A DNA stretch of 64,000 nt from Cryptomeria japonica (Eukaryota; Streptophyta; Pinopsida; Cupressales; Cupressaceae): NCBI RefSeq assembly GCF_030272615.1, contig NC_081413.1, forward strand, positions 158,309,849 to 158,373,848, in the 5' to 3' direction. Positions 12,119 through 24,702 of the stretch are shown here, one piece after another; within the stretch, counting starts at the first letter, position 1, and every line of letters starts with the position of its first letter. A model generated the notes under the pieces. It did no database searches. It was not told the origin of the DNA and saw only the letters and a list, made by a program, of their open reading frames with translations. The position numbers and the translations under genes are program-made.

Positions 12119-12334
12119 ACCGAGGGGAAATAAAAACCAACTCCCTGAAAGGGGCATGGTGGATGAAATTCTACATTTCTTGGCAACTTCTAGGAAAATC
12201 TTACCTACGGGATGCCGATACCCAAAATACTGGTTTGTAGACCAAGCCTATACCTCTGGCTTAAAAAGCATGTCAAAAAGCTACTACAGGGGAGACTAGT
12301 CATCTTCAGAAGGGATAGTCTGAGCCTTGAGATC

Positions 12335-15300
12335 CTAAAAATTCTGATCTACCTCGCTGACATCCTTGAAAGGAATCACTTCTAGCTCTTTGCAGGTTAA
12401 CTTGAGGATGGTGAGGAGTTTGGCCAAAGGATGAAATAAAGCCTCAAACTTGTCCACCCTAGGGGGGATGCTCAAAGCTTGTAGGGATGACTTGTCTTGC
12501 TGTTTCTGCACTATCAAGCTCAAGAGCTACTCAACTTTCATGACTGAGCCATTTGGAAGAATGGGGGAGGGTAGGCTGAGCTTTACAAAACCTTCAAGGT
12601 GTTATGTAACAAAAGTGATTGAGTTCTTTAAAGGTGACAAATTAGAAGCACCTTACTTGGCCATCTTGCTGCAATTGATGAAATAGTTAGTCTTTTGAAT
12701 TACTTCCTCAGAATTTGTGATTTCCACTACAGTTATCTCTTGGGAGGGATTAACTTCTAAGCCTCGGGGACCTTAGGGGCCACTGCCTACATGGTGTGCT
12801 CAATGAAAGGATCAACCTTAGCACACAAACCATGGGAAACTATTAAGAATCTTAAAGCTAGTTCTAGGAAGGAAACATATTGCTTTATCTTTTCCCAATA
12901 CATATTATGAAGCTCTCGCACTAGATAGGTGAAGTCTATAGGGGTAGCAAGTTGGGGATTCAATGTTTTTGAAAGTAGTTCCACCTCAGCCTCTTTGGAT
13001 TCCAAATTCTCGCACATTTCCTTAAAATCCTTTGTTTGTTCTACTACATGATGTTGCAACATTATTATTCTAGTCTGTTTATCATGTGCTTCTTCATGCA
13101 ATCGCTTGTTTTCTATCTGTTGATTGTCAATGATAGCCTTAGACTCATGAAGCTCCTGAGTGGATTGAACCAACAAACTCTAGAAGTCCTGCAAAGCTTT
13201 ATCTTTTGTTTCTCTTTCTTCTGCAAGAAGAGTCTGCATGCTAACCAATTCTTGATACTCTTTTTATTTCTCTGTAGTAGCTTCCTGCTATTGAGTCTGA
13301 ACTTGAACTATATCTGAAGAAGCGACATGTACGTGTAATAATTCCTACATTTTATCATATAATTCTTTGGTTAATGTTTTTTTAGAAGACTGCTCCACTC
13401 ATAGTTGGCCCTTAGATACTTTTAATGCATTATGGAGCTTGTCTTTCTCACCCTTTTCTTGAAGTATTGGAGATTGCAGATGAGTCATCTTTGTTTTGCT
13501 AGTCTTTCCTTCCTTCAATAGTTGCTCATTTGTAGCTTTACTCTTTCCATCTCAACTGTGAGCTTCTCTAGGCGACATGTATGCTTCAAATAGCTGTCCG
13601 AAGAGACCACCTTCTATGATTCCTCCATGATTGCCACCCTATCTTATGATCGGGCTCTGCTTAGATCGATGCCAATGTCATGCATGGAGTATAATATTTG
13701 GGCCACGATTGGCTAGCTTGACAACATTTGGTGTTATGGCCACAAACAATAAATTCTAGCGATCCTCCCTAAAAAATGGTCGGGATATAAGATTCTACGG
13801 GCTTCTGGGAATCTTTAACCTTTCTTTTCTGCGCCCTCTGAGCTTAGGCGAGCTTGGTTGAATCTGCATATTGCAGGATGTCTAATGGGGAAGGGATCAT
13901 TTGCCTTGTGAAAGGATCTCTTGAGGGTGGGATGAAAGGAATAGGAGCCATGTTAGCTTGCAACTGGGTTGGAGTTGTCAAAGAGAGTGCATTTGGGGAA
14001 AAAGGAGGGATCCTGGGGAAAACACCGGCAGACAAGGAGAACAATAACCCAATATTGGACGAGGTGGTGGGTGTATGAATTGAAAACCTGAGGGCATGCG
14101 ATACAAAAGATATCTCAGTTGATCGACTAGAGGTCTGAGCAAAGTGGGTCATGCTAACTGTGGTGTCGAAAGTGGCAACGCTAGGTGGGGAAGACACAAA
14201 TGGACTAGTGGATACTGAAACTGATTGGGTCTGCAAAAGTGGCATGGATAACACATCTGTCTTACGATTACTTAATGCAATAGCAGGCTTGATTGAAGAT
14301 GATTCTGATACAAAAAGAAGAGAATGAGAAGAAAGATGAGGGGGAGAAAATAGTACCTGCACTGGAGAGGTTGTCGATGCAAGCGGGGCTTGCGTTGATA
14401 TAGGGACCTGAGCCTATGAACTCTTGAGAATACTAGAAGTGTTCTTTTGCTTCTTCTAAGAGGCCATGACTTCCTTTGGAGAACCTTGCTGCTTTGGTGA
14501 TTGACTTGGTCGCTTCCTCGAAGCCTGAGATCGAGGTCTTCCGACGGGCTTCTTTATAGAGTGAAATGTGGTCTCAGGTGTGGGGCTTGGGGCAATGATC
14601 TTGATTTTTTTTCCCTTTCCTCTAGGCACCTCAACTTCTTCTACAAAAGCTCCTTCATTAGTGCCACTCAAAGAAGGATCATAATCTAAGTGTCGCTGTT
14701 ATATTTTTGCCATTCTTCTTTAAAAGTCTCATCACTAGGGAGATTTCCCAATACTACTTTGGTTTCTTTCATCTCTTGCCTATATACCCAAAATTCATGC
14801 CTCTTATCCTCAGACCAACTATCTTCCTCCATTTTTTTGTATAAAGGGAGTGACAATTTCTTGGCCAGCTCATACTTTTCTTTCACCCTGTAGAAAGATA
14901 ACCAAGGTGGCCTTTCTTCCTTGGGAATGAGATTAAAACTTATGTATAATGCCAAGTTATCTTCTTGAGGTTTTCTCCATGAATCCTAGGTAGGGCTGTG
15001 CAATACACACACTATAGGATTATTTCTTGAGGTGAGGCATTTGTCTGGGTCATAACTTGATTTGTCATCAATAACAACAAGGCCTAGCTGAACCAACTTT
15101 GAAGTGAACATACCTACTGCATGGAATCTTTTAGAGACGACAATGGGTCCAATTATCTTGTTCTCCTTGAATATGGAAACCCCATGTCTCCTTGAACCTA
15201 TGCATCGCTCAATAATGACCAACTACCTAAACATCTCTAGGGCCAAAGTGCGATCTAGAACAAACTGTGTGAGGCAAAAAGGCTCCTTAGTGAACCCATG

Positions 15301-16404
15301 AGTTCTGATAAAATAAAAGTCTAGCGCTAGATACCAATCACACGAGAGAAAATTGGATTTCATCCAAGCAATTTGCATTGTTGAAAAATGAGTGATTAAA
15401 TTTGTATCTATTTTACTCAAATCCTGCATTGTAGGGACTAAGAAGGCATCTAATAATGCATAGGCATCATGTGTGGTAGACAAAAAATGGGTCCATAGTG
15501 TTACAAGATTCTTTCTCTTCTGATCGTCATAGATTGAAAGCTCCATGAATTCTTTAAAGAAGTCAGGATTCTAGTGCAAAAACATGTGAACGAGGAAAGA
15601 AGTGTACCTGAACCTGCATTGCTTTTTGAAATTCATCACTTTTCCCACCATCTCATGCACCAAGATGCCCACAAAGTGAAACTAAAAGATTCTTTCTGCT
15701 TGCAGAACTTAAATAGGAAACCCATGTGAAATGGGTAAATGTTTTGATCATCATCCAGAGCAAAAAACATATGCCAACATAGATGCATTGTCTTTCACAT
15801 CTTGTGGTTTGAGGTTGTCGTAAGCCAATGAGAATTGAGGGGGCTTGGCGGTCTTCGAGTCTCTTTGCATCAAGTTGTTACAGAAACCAATAATGGTGTC
15901 TTTGTTCTTCCAATAACCCTCTAGGGTCTTTTTCTTGAAAATCACTATATTGCTATCAATATGAGGGATACATAGCATATCCCTTATGACTTCTACACTT
16001 ATCACTACTCTTAGTGATTCTCCTTCAATTATTGGCAGGTTTGGGGTAAAATTTTCAACATATTCATTGATAGAATCAGGGCAACAAGGAACCATAGGAA
16101 CCATATATTGTGGGAGGCTAGAGTGCCAAAACTAAAAACAAGACCTACTTGAACCACTCTTCTTCCATCTCTGATAGGTGTCTTCTCAGAAGGTCTTCGG
16201 TTGAATGTGAAGATTTGGATAAAAATCATGTTCAAACCTATCTGCAACTACACCAGTGTCTTTGACAGGGCCTTTTCCTTTTTCTTTAGTGAACGGATGC
16301 TCAGGCTTCAGAGGCATGACATGGGCAACAAAAAGCGCATCCCAAAAAATGTCCACACACTAATCATCGAAAGAGGTACCAGAAGCTCCTGCAGATGATG
16401 CCAT
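12335..16404 (-). pseudogene. Extra large open frame of element A, on the element's own strand, degraded
   Basis: It starts at ATG 16404 (MASSAGASGTSFDD) and can be followed in pieces to a TAG at 12335, potentially over 1,200 codons. Segments: ENFTPNLPIIEGESLRVVIS and VIRDMLCIPHIDSN (16104-15751), which resemble putative plant transposon proteins; ALDFYFIRTHGFTKEPFCL (15546-15223); a charged stretch (14955-14686); a basic region with KKPVGRPRSQASRKRPSQSP (14671-14456), like an AT-hook or nuclear signal; a Ser/Thr/Pro-rich part (14362-13844); and a coiled-coil-like segment QQIENKRLHEEAHDKQTR (13176-12787). Many stops and shifts interrupt it. It lies between integrase and 3' LTR, where Tat-lineage elements can carry extra genes. 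Function unknown. Confidence 0.55.
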
Positions 16405-17000
16405 TCTATTGTGTTTTCTCAGAATTTATACTTAGATGTTGGGAAAATTTTTCTCTTGTTTTATTTTTCTATTGCATGCACGTTTTATCCTTGATAAAAC
16501 CTATTCATGAGGATGAGATCCTTGAAAATCATGTTGAATGGTACATTAACTAGGAGTTAACTTGATGAAGGGGCCAACTCACTGGATAGTGAGGCCATCA
16601 CGCCCTTACTGCCGTTGTTTGAAAATTTTTCATACTGGCCAGTATGACATTCTTGGTAGAAGGGCTCCCCGATCTATGCATATTTATAAAGGCCTATAGA
16701 ACATGTATACGTGAGAGATTATTTAAGATCTACCACAAAAGGAAATATCACGGATGAATACATGGCGACAACTCGTGATTTGCACATCCTCCTAAAAGAC
16801 TACATAGGAGGGATGATTAAAGGCTAATCTGTGCAAAAATAAACACCATTAATGCCAACTTGCATTAATGAATGAGCCATTGATACTGCTCTAGGCGTAA
16901 GCTTTCTATAAATACTACTTGAGACAAGAGTTGTGATCATACTGAAAATCAAGCCTCAGTGGTTTAGGATAGGAGTAAGTAGTTGCTTAAGATAGGAGTA
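16405..17000. promoter_or_regulatory. Divergent promoter region between the two extra genes of element A
   Basis: A minus-strand TTTATAAATA at 16681-16690 faces the frame starting at 16404. A plus-strand CTATAAATA at 16906-16914 lies 87 bp before ATG 17001. The 215 bp between the two TATA boxes would be a shared bidirectional promoter. No further motif stands out. Confidence 0.5.
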
Positions 17001-17700
17001 ATGGATACTCCCATTAGACTAGTGAGCACAAGCAATCAAGTTGTTTTCTTAGGAAACATCTCGAACTATCATTTGCAAAGGATGATGACCCATAGCAACC
17101 CCATAGTTCTAGCTGCTATCAAATGGATCTTGGGAGAATATTTTGTAGGTTCTGAAGACCGATATCGTGGAAACACAGATATAACCTCCTGCTTTGACAC
17201 CTCCCTGCCAAATATTGCTCTGCCCAAAAACCTTATCATGCTCCTTACTGACTTGCTTTTTCATGAGAAGTATTTGGGTGGGTTGGAAGAGGTGATTGCT
17301 TATGCAGACCCCATTATGGGCATCCTTGCAGCCTCATACTTGAGGCATTACATTGATGACAATGAGGTAGTCCCATGGCTTCCCTTGGTCTTTGGTTTCA
17401 AAACCATGTCAATAATGACACACCACTACCAAGCATGGCGAACAACCGAATTTTTGTTGAAGATACACCTCCTAGTTGACACAGATAGGGAGGTAACATG
17501 GTACATGGACTTCTGTGACTAAATTTTCTCAAGAATCCTGACTCCTGAGGATTCTCGTATCCTCCAAGTGGTTCTGCACTTCGCAGACTCAAACTCAAAA
17601 TTTTGGGGAGGAAGAGGAGATCGAAGAATATGACAACAACGAAGAAGATTGCAATGTCGACGAAGAGGAGCTCGAAGAAGAAGATGATTATGATGACTAA
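17001..17700 (+). pseudogene. Extra gene of element A on the opposite strand, unknown product with acidic tail
   Basis: The ATG at 17001 follows a TATA box by 87 bp. The frame runs 173 codons (MDTPIRLVSTSNQVVFLGN ... YMDFCD) to TAA 17520-17522. It contains a hydrophobic patch ADPIMGILAASYLRHYIDD but no domain I recognise. In another frame, 17591-17700 encodes a highly acidic end (NFGEEEEIEEYDNNEEDC ... EEEDDYDD) closing at TAA 17698-17700. A frameshift or a short intron near 17525-17590 would join them. It runs against element A, as PMD-1 and PMD-2 run against their elements, but its sequence is not PMD-like. Confidence 0.5.
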
Positions 17701-18019
17701 TCAAGCCTTCCCTCTATAGAAGCTTTTTTCCTTCTCTTTTTGCATTTTTCTCGAATGATATAATGACCTAAGAGCCTCTTTTGAATGTAAATATGTAAAG
17801 AAACTCTATATAATATAAAAGATAGTCTGTTTTCGACTTATCATGGCTTCTTTGACTCAAAATGGTTGTCAATTCTTCCTTTTTCTTTTCTTGGGTTTAA
17901 AAACAACTTAGAACTTAAGAGCTACATGAGTTAACCACAAAAAAAAGGGGCTTCTGGGGAAGCCAAAAACTCACTATTTACAATATATTCACAAAAATAA
18001 CCAAGACTTAACTGAAGGG
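17701..18019. other. Short spacer between integrase and antisense gene of element A
   Basis: AT-rich DNA with no coding content; probably the untranslated 3' end of pol and of the facing frame. Confidence 0.35.
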
Positions 18020-19037
18020 CTTGAGTTGGATCCCATTGACTGGGATCTCCAATAGCTCACCTTGTGATTTCTCCAACACAAAAGCGTTAAAATATTTGCA
18101 CTAAAAAATGCGGAACATACTTTCCCACAAGCTGTCAAACTTGGTGTGGTGTCCTGGCTTAGCACCACGTTCATTATACTTTAGGACAAGATCCCCCTGT
18201 TTAAAACCAGGGTATGAGCTTTTTTTTGTTGAACCATTTTTTCATGATTTGCTGGTGATTTTGGAGGGATTCAAAAGCCACCTCTCTTTCTTCTTGCAAC
18301 TCCAAGAGCTCCGTCAACCTTACTTCCATAAGCTCATTTTCTTCCATCTCAAGAGATTTTAGGAGCTGCAAGGATGGAATCTCTGACAAGATTGGAAAAT
18401 GCACTTCCTTCCCGTATACAAGCCTATATGGGGAGTTCTTCAGCACTTGCTTGGGAGTCACTCTATCTGCCTAGAGTTCTTTTGAAATGGCAGTGCCATT
18501 CTCTTTTATATTATGCCCCAACTATTTTAATAAGGTAGATCAAAGTTTTATTGGTGGACTCATCCAAACCATTCCCTTGTGGGTAGTAGTTTGAGTAAGT
18601 CTTTAGATAAACATCATGGCTTAGGGTGAACTGGGTAACCTTTGACCATATGAATGCTCTAACATTATCTGATATTGTGGTCCTTGGCGGACCAAACCTT
18701 GTAACTAGCTCCTTTGAGAAGCTCAAAATCTTAGTTTCAATTGAGTTCTTCAACGACACTGTCTCTATCCAACGTGTGAAATAGTCCGTTGCAGTGAGAG
18801 TCCACTTGTGGCCAACATAAGATGGTGGATTGATCATACCCATGAAGTCCAATCCCCATTAGGTGAAAGGCTCATCAACCATTATAGGCCTAAGTGACAT
18901 GGCTATATTTATGCATTTTTTGATGTAGAACTGACATTCTTTGTATTTTTAGACAAGGGCATGCACGTCTTTAAACAACGAGGGCCAATAATAGCCTGCA
19001 TAGGTGATTTTTATTATAGTTGTTTGGGCCGAGAAAT
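18020..19037 (-). pseudogene. Integrase core and C-terminus of element A
   Basis: Read leftwards from the copia insertion. It holds the rest of the zinc finger (AGYYWPSLFKDV), then the core with all three acidic positions visible: GLDFMG (Asp), TISDNVRAF (Asp) and NGLDESTNKTL (Glu). The C-terminal part has SPYRLVYGKEVHFPI and LELQEEREVAFESLQNH. Stops occur in the zinc-finger part and near the pol end. The N-terminal zinc-finger half lies beyond the copia element at 25788-26160. Confidence 0.85.
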
Positions 19038-20127
19038 TATTAGGACCTAGAGGCAACTGAGAGGGGGGGGGGTGAATCAATTGTCTATTAATTTTAACCT
19101 AAATATAACTTAATCAAACTTGATGCATAATACCGGTAAACCAAACTTAATGCCGGTTGACAGTTTAACAATTAATAACAATATTGATAAAGCTTAATGC
19201 ATGAAACGGAAAGAGAAATAACATCCACAACACATAAAATAGATATTTATACGTGGCAACCCTATAAGGGGAAAAACCACAGTGGGAATTTTTACCCACA
19301 ATCAGATGATACTAATACAGATAGTATGTGTGTACAAATGGGGTCTGCACATGCAAAAAGGTCAACTGCCTAGAGCTCACTGCTCAATCACAAAATGAGA
19401 GTCACACTGACTACAATAGGATGGTTAAATCCTAGATAATGTACTGCTCAAAATAGCATCTTCATATACTGGATTCAGTACCGGTTAGGCTCATATTATC
19501 TCCTTCATACCTTCCTTGAATCTTCAAATGATGTTTGCGTGAGTAGCTCTTCTTATATTTCCATATACCGAATATCACAACCTTATCTTATCTCCTATCC
19601 TCTATCATGTTAATCTCACAATTAAGATCTTACATATATACCAAAACCTAAGACCAAATGTGTAGGTTAGCTCACTAAGAATATTACAATTAAATCAATT
19701 ATAAATGAATCAATATATGATGCATCATGTTGGCTCAATGCATTTACAATAATAACCAATCAATAAATCATCTCCATAATGTGTCGTGCTGATCTGGAAT
19801 AGATAACGTATGCTGGTCCATAACCTAGACCAATTTGCCAGTAACAATAAATATGCCAACTCAATTAGACCAATAACCAAATCACCAAAACCAAGTGTCC
19901 AAACCATGTCTTTGACATAACCAAGTAATCTTCAGATGATAACAAGTCATCCTTTGTGTTGGTGAATAATATAACCCACCGGTGAACCAGATACCGGTGA
20001 CTCTGCATAAGTCATTGAACATGCCGGTGAACATAACCAAAGATCTCCAAAAAGATATGTGCTGATAAGTGTTGACAAGTGTTGACATCAATGACAAAAC
20101 CAATGCAACACATCTATAATACCAACA
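19038..20127 (-). repeat. 3' LTR of the copia element
   Basis: On the element strand it starts TGTTGGTATTATAGATGTGT and ends with AGGACC...; it contains a C10 run seen here as GGGGGGGGGG at about 19064. It matches 24703-25787 throughout with scattered differences (for example ACCGGTTAGGCTC in both but TACTGGATTCAGTACC against TGCTAGATTCAATACC). Confidence 0.9.
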
Positions 20128-20145
20128 ATCTCCCCCTTTGGCATT
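20128..20145 (-). promoter_or_regulatory. Polypurine tract of the copia element
   Basis: On the minus strand GCCAAAGGGGGAGAT ends exactly at the LTR start TGTTGG. This is the form typical of plant copia plus-strand primers. A similar tract, TCAAAGGGGGAGAGATATC, lies at about 20322-20340. Confidence 0.8.
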
Positions 20146-20525
20146 GATGGCAACACAAGATGGAAAAACCATCTAAGTGCCAAAGCAGAAATGCCAATAA
20201 GCCAAAAACCAACAATCTCTCGAAGAGATCAATTACCAGAAATCAAAATACAGATGCAGAGAGTAACAATCTCTCCCCCTATGAATAATCTCTCAAAAGA
20301 TAATTTTTTTTTCCATAGATATCTCTCCCCCTTTGACATCAAATACCAAAGCAATACAAAAACCAGATACAACTAGTTCATAGAACTAATTACAAATACC
20401 AACTACTCCCTCTGAGAAGTAGCTCTCCTCCATAAAAGCCGAAAAAAGGTTTCTCTGTAAATTCTACCAGTCTGATGCCATTCTCCAACTGTCCAAGTCT
20501 CTATCGGTGAGGGTATAACCCCAAG

Positions 20526-21976
20526 CTACTCTCTGAGATATTCAAAAGTTTCCTTAGGCAAAGGCTTAGTAAAGATATCTGCAATCTGCTCTTTAGTATT
20601 CACACAAACCAGTCTCACTTCTTTTGCTTCAACATTCTCTTTTAGAAAATTGAATTTTATAGAAACATGTTTAGTTTTGGAGTGAAATACCAGATTCTTA
20701 GATATATCAATTGCTGCCATATTATCACAGTAAACAATTATAGGCTCTTTGAATTTTACCTTTATGTCCTTCAACATTTGTTTAATCCATAATACCTGAG
20801 TACAATTAGTTACTGCTATAACATATTCTGATTCTGCTGTTGATAATGATGTACAACTCTGTTTCTTGCTCAACCATGAAATCAATGTGCTACCAAGAAA
20901 GAGGGCTCCACCGGTGGTGCTCTTTCTGTCATCTACATCTCCTGCCCAATTAGCATCGGTGTATGCACATAAATCAAAGTTTTCATCTTTAGGATACCAT
21001 AAACCAAGATTTGTTGTGCCTTGTAGATACCAGAAAATCCTTTTCACTGTTGATTCATGATTTTCCTTAGGATTACTCTGAAATCTTGAAACAATACATA
21101 CTAAATTCATAATATGAGGTCCTGTTTGTATCAAATACAGTAACCCTCCAATCAAAGATTTATATCTTGTCTGATTAACAGGTGCTGAATCATCCTTCAA
21201 TGATAGTTTATCAGTTGTAGTCATAGGAGTGCTTACCGATTTAAAGTTTTCCATAACAAATTTCTTTAGTAGTTCCTTCAATTACTTTGATTGACATATG
21301 AATATACCTTTATCAATCTGTGTAATCTACAATCCTAAATAGAATTTTATCTCCCCAATCATAGACATTTCAAATTCTTCCTACATCTTATTAAAAAAGT
21401 CTTTACACAATCCATCTTCTCCTCCAAAAATTATATCATCAACAAAACTTCAATAACCAAGATTGCATCATTAGTCACTTTGAAATATAAGTTGTTGTCA
21501 GCATTACCTTTAGTGTATCCAAGGTTCAAAAGATATTTGTCCAATCTAGCACACCAAGCTCTAGGAGCTTGCTTCAATCCATATAAAGCTTTCCTTAACC
21601 TGTAAACCTCATCTTCATCATTTGTCAAAGAAAATCCATTAGGTTGTTCAATGTAAACTTCCTTTTCAAGATCACCATTCAGAAATGCGCATTTAACATC
21701 CATTTGATATACTTTATAGTTCTTGTGTGTTGCAAATGCTAGGAATAGTCTAACTGTCTCAATTCTAGCTACCAGTGCAAAGGTTTCATTGTAATCAATT
21801 CCCTCCTTCTGTGAATATCCTTTACACACTAATCTTTCTTTGTTTCTAATTACCTTACTATCTTCATTGAGTTTATTTTTGAATACCCATTTAGTTCCAA
21901 TTACTTTTTTATTTTTAGGTCGGGGAACCAATGTCCATGTGTTATTCTTTTCAATTTGTTCCAATTCATCTTCCAT
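20526..21976 (-). pseudogene. Copia reverse transcriptase and RNase H
   Basis: The piece at 21976-21431 is the RT N-terminal half (IGTKWVFKNKLNEDSKV, YQMDVKCAFLNGDLEKEVYI, ALYGLKQAPRAW). The frame breaks right at the catalytic YVDD block near 21435, where the bases for VDDIIFGG continue in another frame. At 21281-20526 the rest of RT and RNase H are open: YTDANWAGDVDDRKSTTG, LISWLSKKQSCTSLSTAESE, VYCDNMAA, TKHVSIKFNFLKE, ending KPLPKETFEYLRE. Stop codons lie between 21290 and 21430. Confidence 0.92.
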
Positions 21977-22060
21977 AGCCTTAATCCAATGTTTATCTTC
22001 ACATGCCTCATTAACTGATGTTGGTTCAATTTGAGAAATTAAACATATTTCTTCATTTTC

Positions 22061-23510
22061 CTATCTTACTCTTGTCATAACTCCTTGATACTTATTCCCA
22101 ATTATCTTACTTTTAGAGTGATTCAATCTTACATACCTGGGTGTATTCACTTGCTGCCGTTCTTCAGTCACTGTGGAATTCTCTGATGATGTCGGTGTGA
22201 CTGGATCAACATTCTGTACCGGTGCTTTCTGTATAGGTTCATTTGTGATTATCTCAACTGTCAGTTCAGAGTCCATAGACCTTGAATCTCTTCTAAAGTG
22301 TTCATCAATCTTCACATTTGCACTCTCAATGATTTTTTGCAATCTTTTATTAAAACATCTATATGCCTTGTTCTTGGATGAATAACCAAGAAATATTCCT
22401 TCATCACTTCTAGGATCTAATTTACCAATATACTCATCTCTCCTAATATAACATTTGATTCCAAATATTCTGAAATATTTAAGAGTAGGAGTATTACCAA
22501 ACCATAGTTCATGAGGGGTCTTACCGGTTTCACCTTTGATGTGAACTCTGTTGAATGTGTAAACTGCTGTATTCACTGCTTCTCTCCAATACACATGAGG
22601 TAGGTTTTCTTCTGATATCATGCTTCTAGCTACATCCAAAATAGTTTTTTTCTGCCTTTCCACAACTCCATTCTACTGGGGTGCCTGAGATGCTGATAGT
22701 TGTCTTCTGATTCCATTCACTTCACAAAATGTATTAAATTCCTTAGATGTGAATTCACCTCCTTGATTTGATCTTAAAATTTTGATTTTCTAACCAGTTT
22801 CATTCTCTACCATTGCCTTGAATAGTTTGAATTTCCCAAAAGCTTTTGATTTCTCCCTAAGAAAAGTAACCCAACACATTCTAGAATAATCATCAATGAT
22901 TAGCATAACATATCTCTCTTTGTAGACTTCTAGTTCTTGCCGGACCACATAAGTCAGTATGAATTAAATCAAGAAAATAATTGGATTTCTCTAGAATACT
23001 TTTGAAAGTTGTTCTAACTTTCTTTCCAAGTTGACCTTCCTTACATACCAGATTGTGAGGTTTTACAATCTTAGGTAAATCCCTTACTGCCTTAGTTGTA
23101 CTGATCTTTACAATGCAATCAAAATTCACATGACAAATTCTCTTATGCCATAACAAACTTTCATCAATATGTGCAATCAAGCATGTCTTCTCATTGTTAT
23201 TCAAGTGAAAGATATTACCTCTAGTCCGATTACCAGTTGTAATTTCCAAACCAGTTCTATTCATGATTTTGCATTTACCATTCTTGAATTGTAACTGAAA
23301 TCCTTTTTCAACTAATTGACCAACACTCAAAAGATTATGCTTCAAACCTTCAACATAATAAATGTTGTCAGTATTGTGCTTATCATCAAAAGATATAGTG
23401 CCTTTTCCTTTGATCAAATAAGCTTTATTATCCCCAAATCTTACTAGACCTCCATTGTATTCCTGAAAAGTTAAGAATTTACTTTTATCACTAGTCATAT
23501 GATGTGAACA
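22061..23510 (-). pseudogene. Copia protease end and integrase
   Basis: IIDSGCSHHM (about 23510-23480) is the aspartic protease active site with Asp-Ser-Gly intact. The integrase zinc finger follows (LLWHKRICHVNFDCIVK ... HNLVCKEGQLGKK); the last Cys is Gly. The core starts with LIHTDLCGPA and breaks at 22893. The next open piece, 22663-22061, holds MERQKKTILDVARSMISEEN, FGIKCYIRRDEYIGKLDPRS and the linker to RT. The catalytic middle is out of frame. Confidence 0.85.
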
Positions 23511-23525
23511 TCCGGAATCAATGAT

Positions 23526-24645
23526 CTATTCATCCTTTTCTTTAATTTTAGCTGTCAGGGCCTGCTCTACTGGTTGTATAGTAGGTGCTAGTTGATCTTC
23601 TGTTATTGCAACAAAAGCCCATCCATTGTCTGTTGATTCCTCATCAGAATCAATAGTAACTCCATCAGCATAGTAACATGATTTGTCTCTATTCTTCTTA
23701 AATCTGTATCTCTGATATTCAGGGTTAGGCTTATATGTTCTTTTAGCTTCTTCTCTCAATCTTGCATGTCTATCTGGACATCTAGATGCCATATGACCAA
23801 TTTATTGTAGTTAAAACATTTAAATGGTGCTCTACCTTCATACTTACTTCCAACTGGACCTTTAGGCATTTTCCTTGCAAATAGTGCTTCAAGCTCTTCA
23901 AGTTCATTTTCTCTTTTGATGTCTTCAAGTTCTTTTGCATAAAGTGCTTTCCAATCAGATTTCTTAGATGACGATGACAATGCCGCAGATGATGATGATG
24001 CTTTGAAAGCTAAATCTATTTTAATTGTAGCAACAAGACCAAATTCCTCAAGCTCAAAAGCTAAAATTTTTCCAACCAAGGTATCTCTAGATACTGATGT
24101 ATTAGGCATTGTTCTTAATTCATTTATAGTAGTTACTTTCATTTTGTATGCTGGTGGAAATGCTCTTAAAACTTTAGAAACAATCTCATCTTCACTTAAG
24201 GATCCTCCACAACATTGTATACCCAAAACAATTTCATTAACTCTTTCCATAAAAGCAGAAATTCTTTCATCTTCTTCCATTTTCAGATTTTCATGCCTAA
24301 CCCAGAAGCATTCCAGTTTTGCAATTTTGATAGGGTATCACCTTCATTCAATGTCTCCAATTTATCCCAAGTAGATTTAGTAGTAGATCGGTCTGATAAT
24401 CCCATGATTTACTAATTTGACAATGCGCTCAAAAGTGCTTCTCTTGCTTTGCAATCATTCTCCCGATCTTTAGCCAAGTTTGGTGGATTAGGTTGACTTT
24501 GTGTAGGACCAACATAGCCATTCTTTGTAACATCCCATATGTCTCTTCCAATGCAATTTAGATGTGTCTCCATTCTGATCTTCCATATACCATAGTTAGT
24601 TCCATCAAGTTTCATATTGTTCTTCCTGAAATAGTTAGTTGCCAT
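23526..24645 (-). pseudogene. Copia gag
   Basis: ATG at 24645 lies about 45 bp inside the primer site and starts MATNYFRKNNMKLDGTNYGI, typical of copia gag. It continues with a frame break to VNEIVLGIQCCGGSLSEDEI and LRTMPNTS (24280-23756), then the zinc knuckle, where CFNYNK replaces the expected second Cys with Tyr, and ASRCPDRHARLREEAKR (23792-23526). Stops at 24412 and 23756 separate the parts. Confidence 0.88.
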
Positions 24646-24686
24646 AGAATCTCCTCAAGCTGTTAAACTTCTGCAAAAAGAGGACC

Positions 24687-24702
24687 TTCCTTTGATACCA
24701 AT
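24687..24702 (-). promoter_or_regulatory. Primer binding site of the copia element
   Basis: On the minus strand TTGGTATCAAAGGAAGG follows the 5' LTR end (…CCTAACA). This resembles the initiator-methionine tRNA site TGGTATCAGAGC used by many plant LTR elements, with changes at the 3' side. Confidence 0.75.

Noticed and set aside
11731-12299. Plus-strand frames conserved with 37220-37669
   Set aside because: The conservation comes from both being LTR copies of element A; start and stop positions differ and no known domain is present.
13036-13317. Plus-strand Phe/Leu-rich frame suggesting a membrane protein
   Set aside because: Shadow of the coiled-coil part of the large minus-strand frame of element A.
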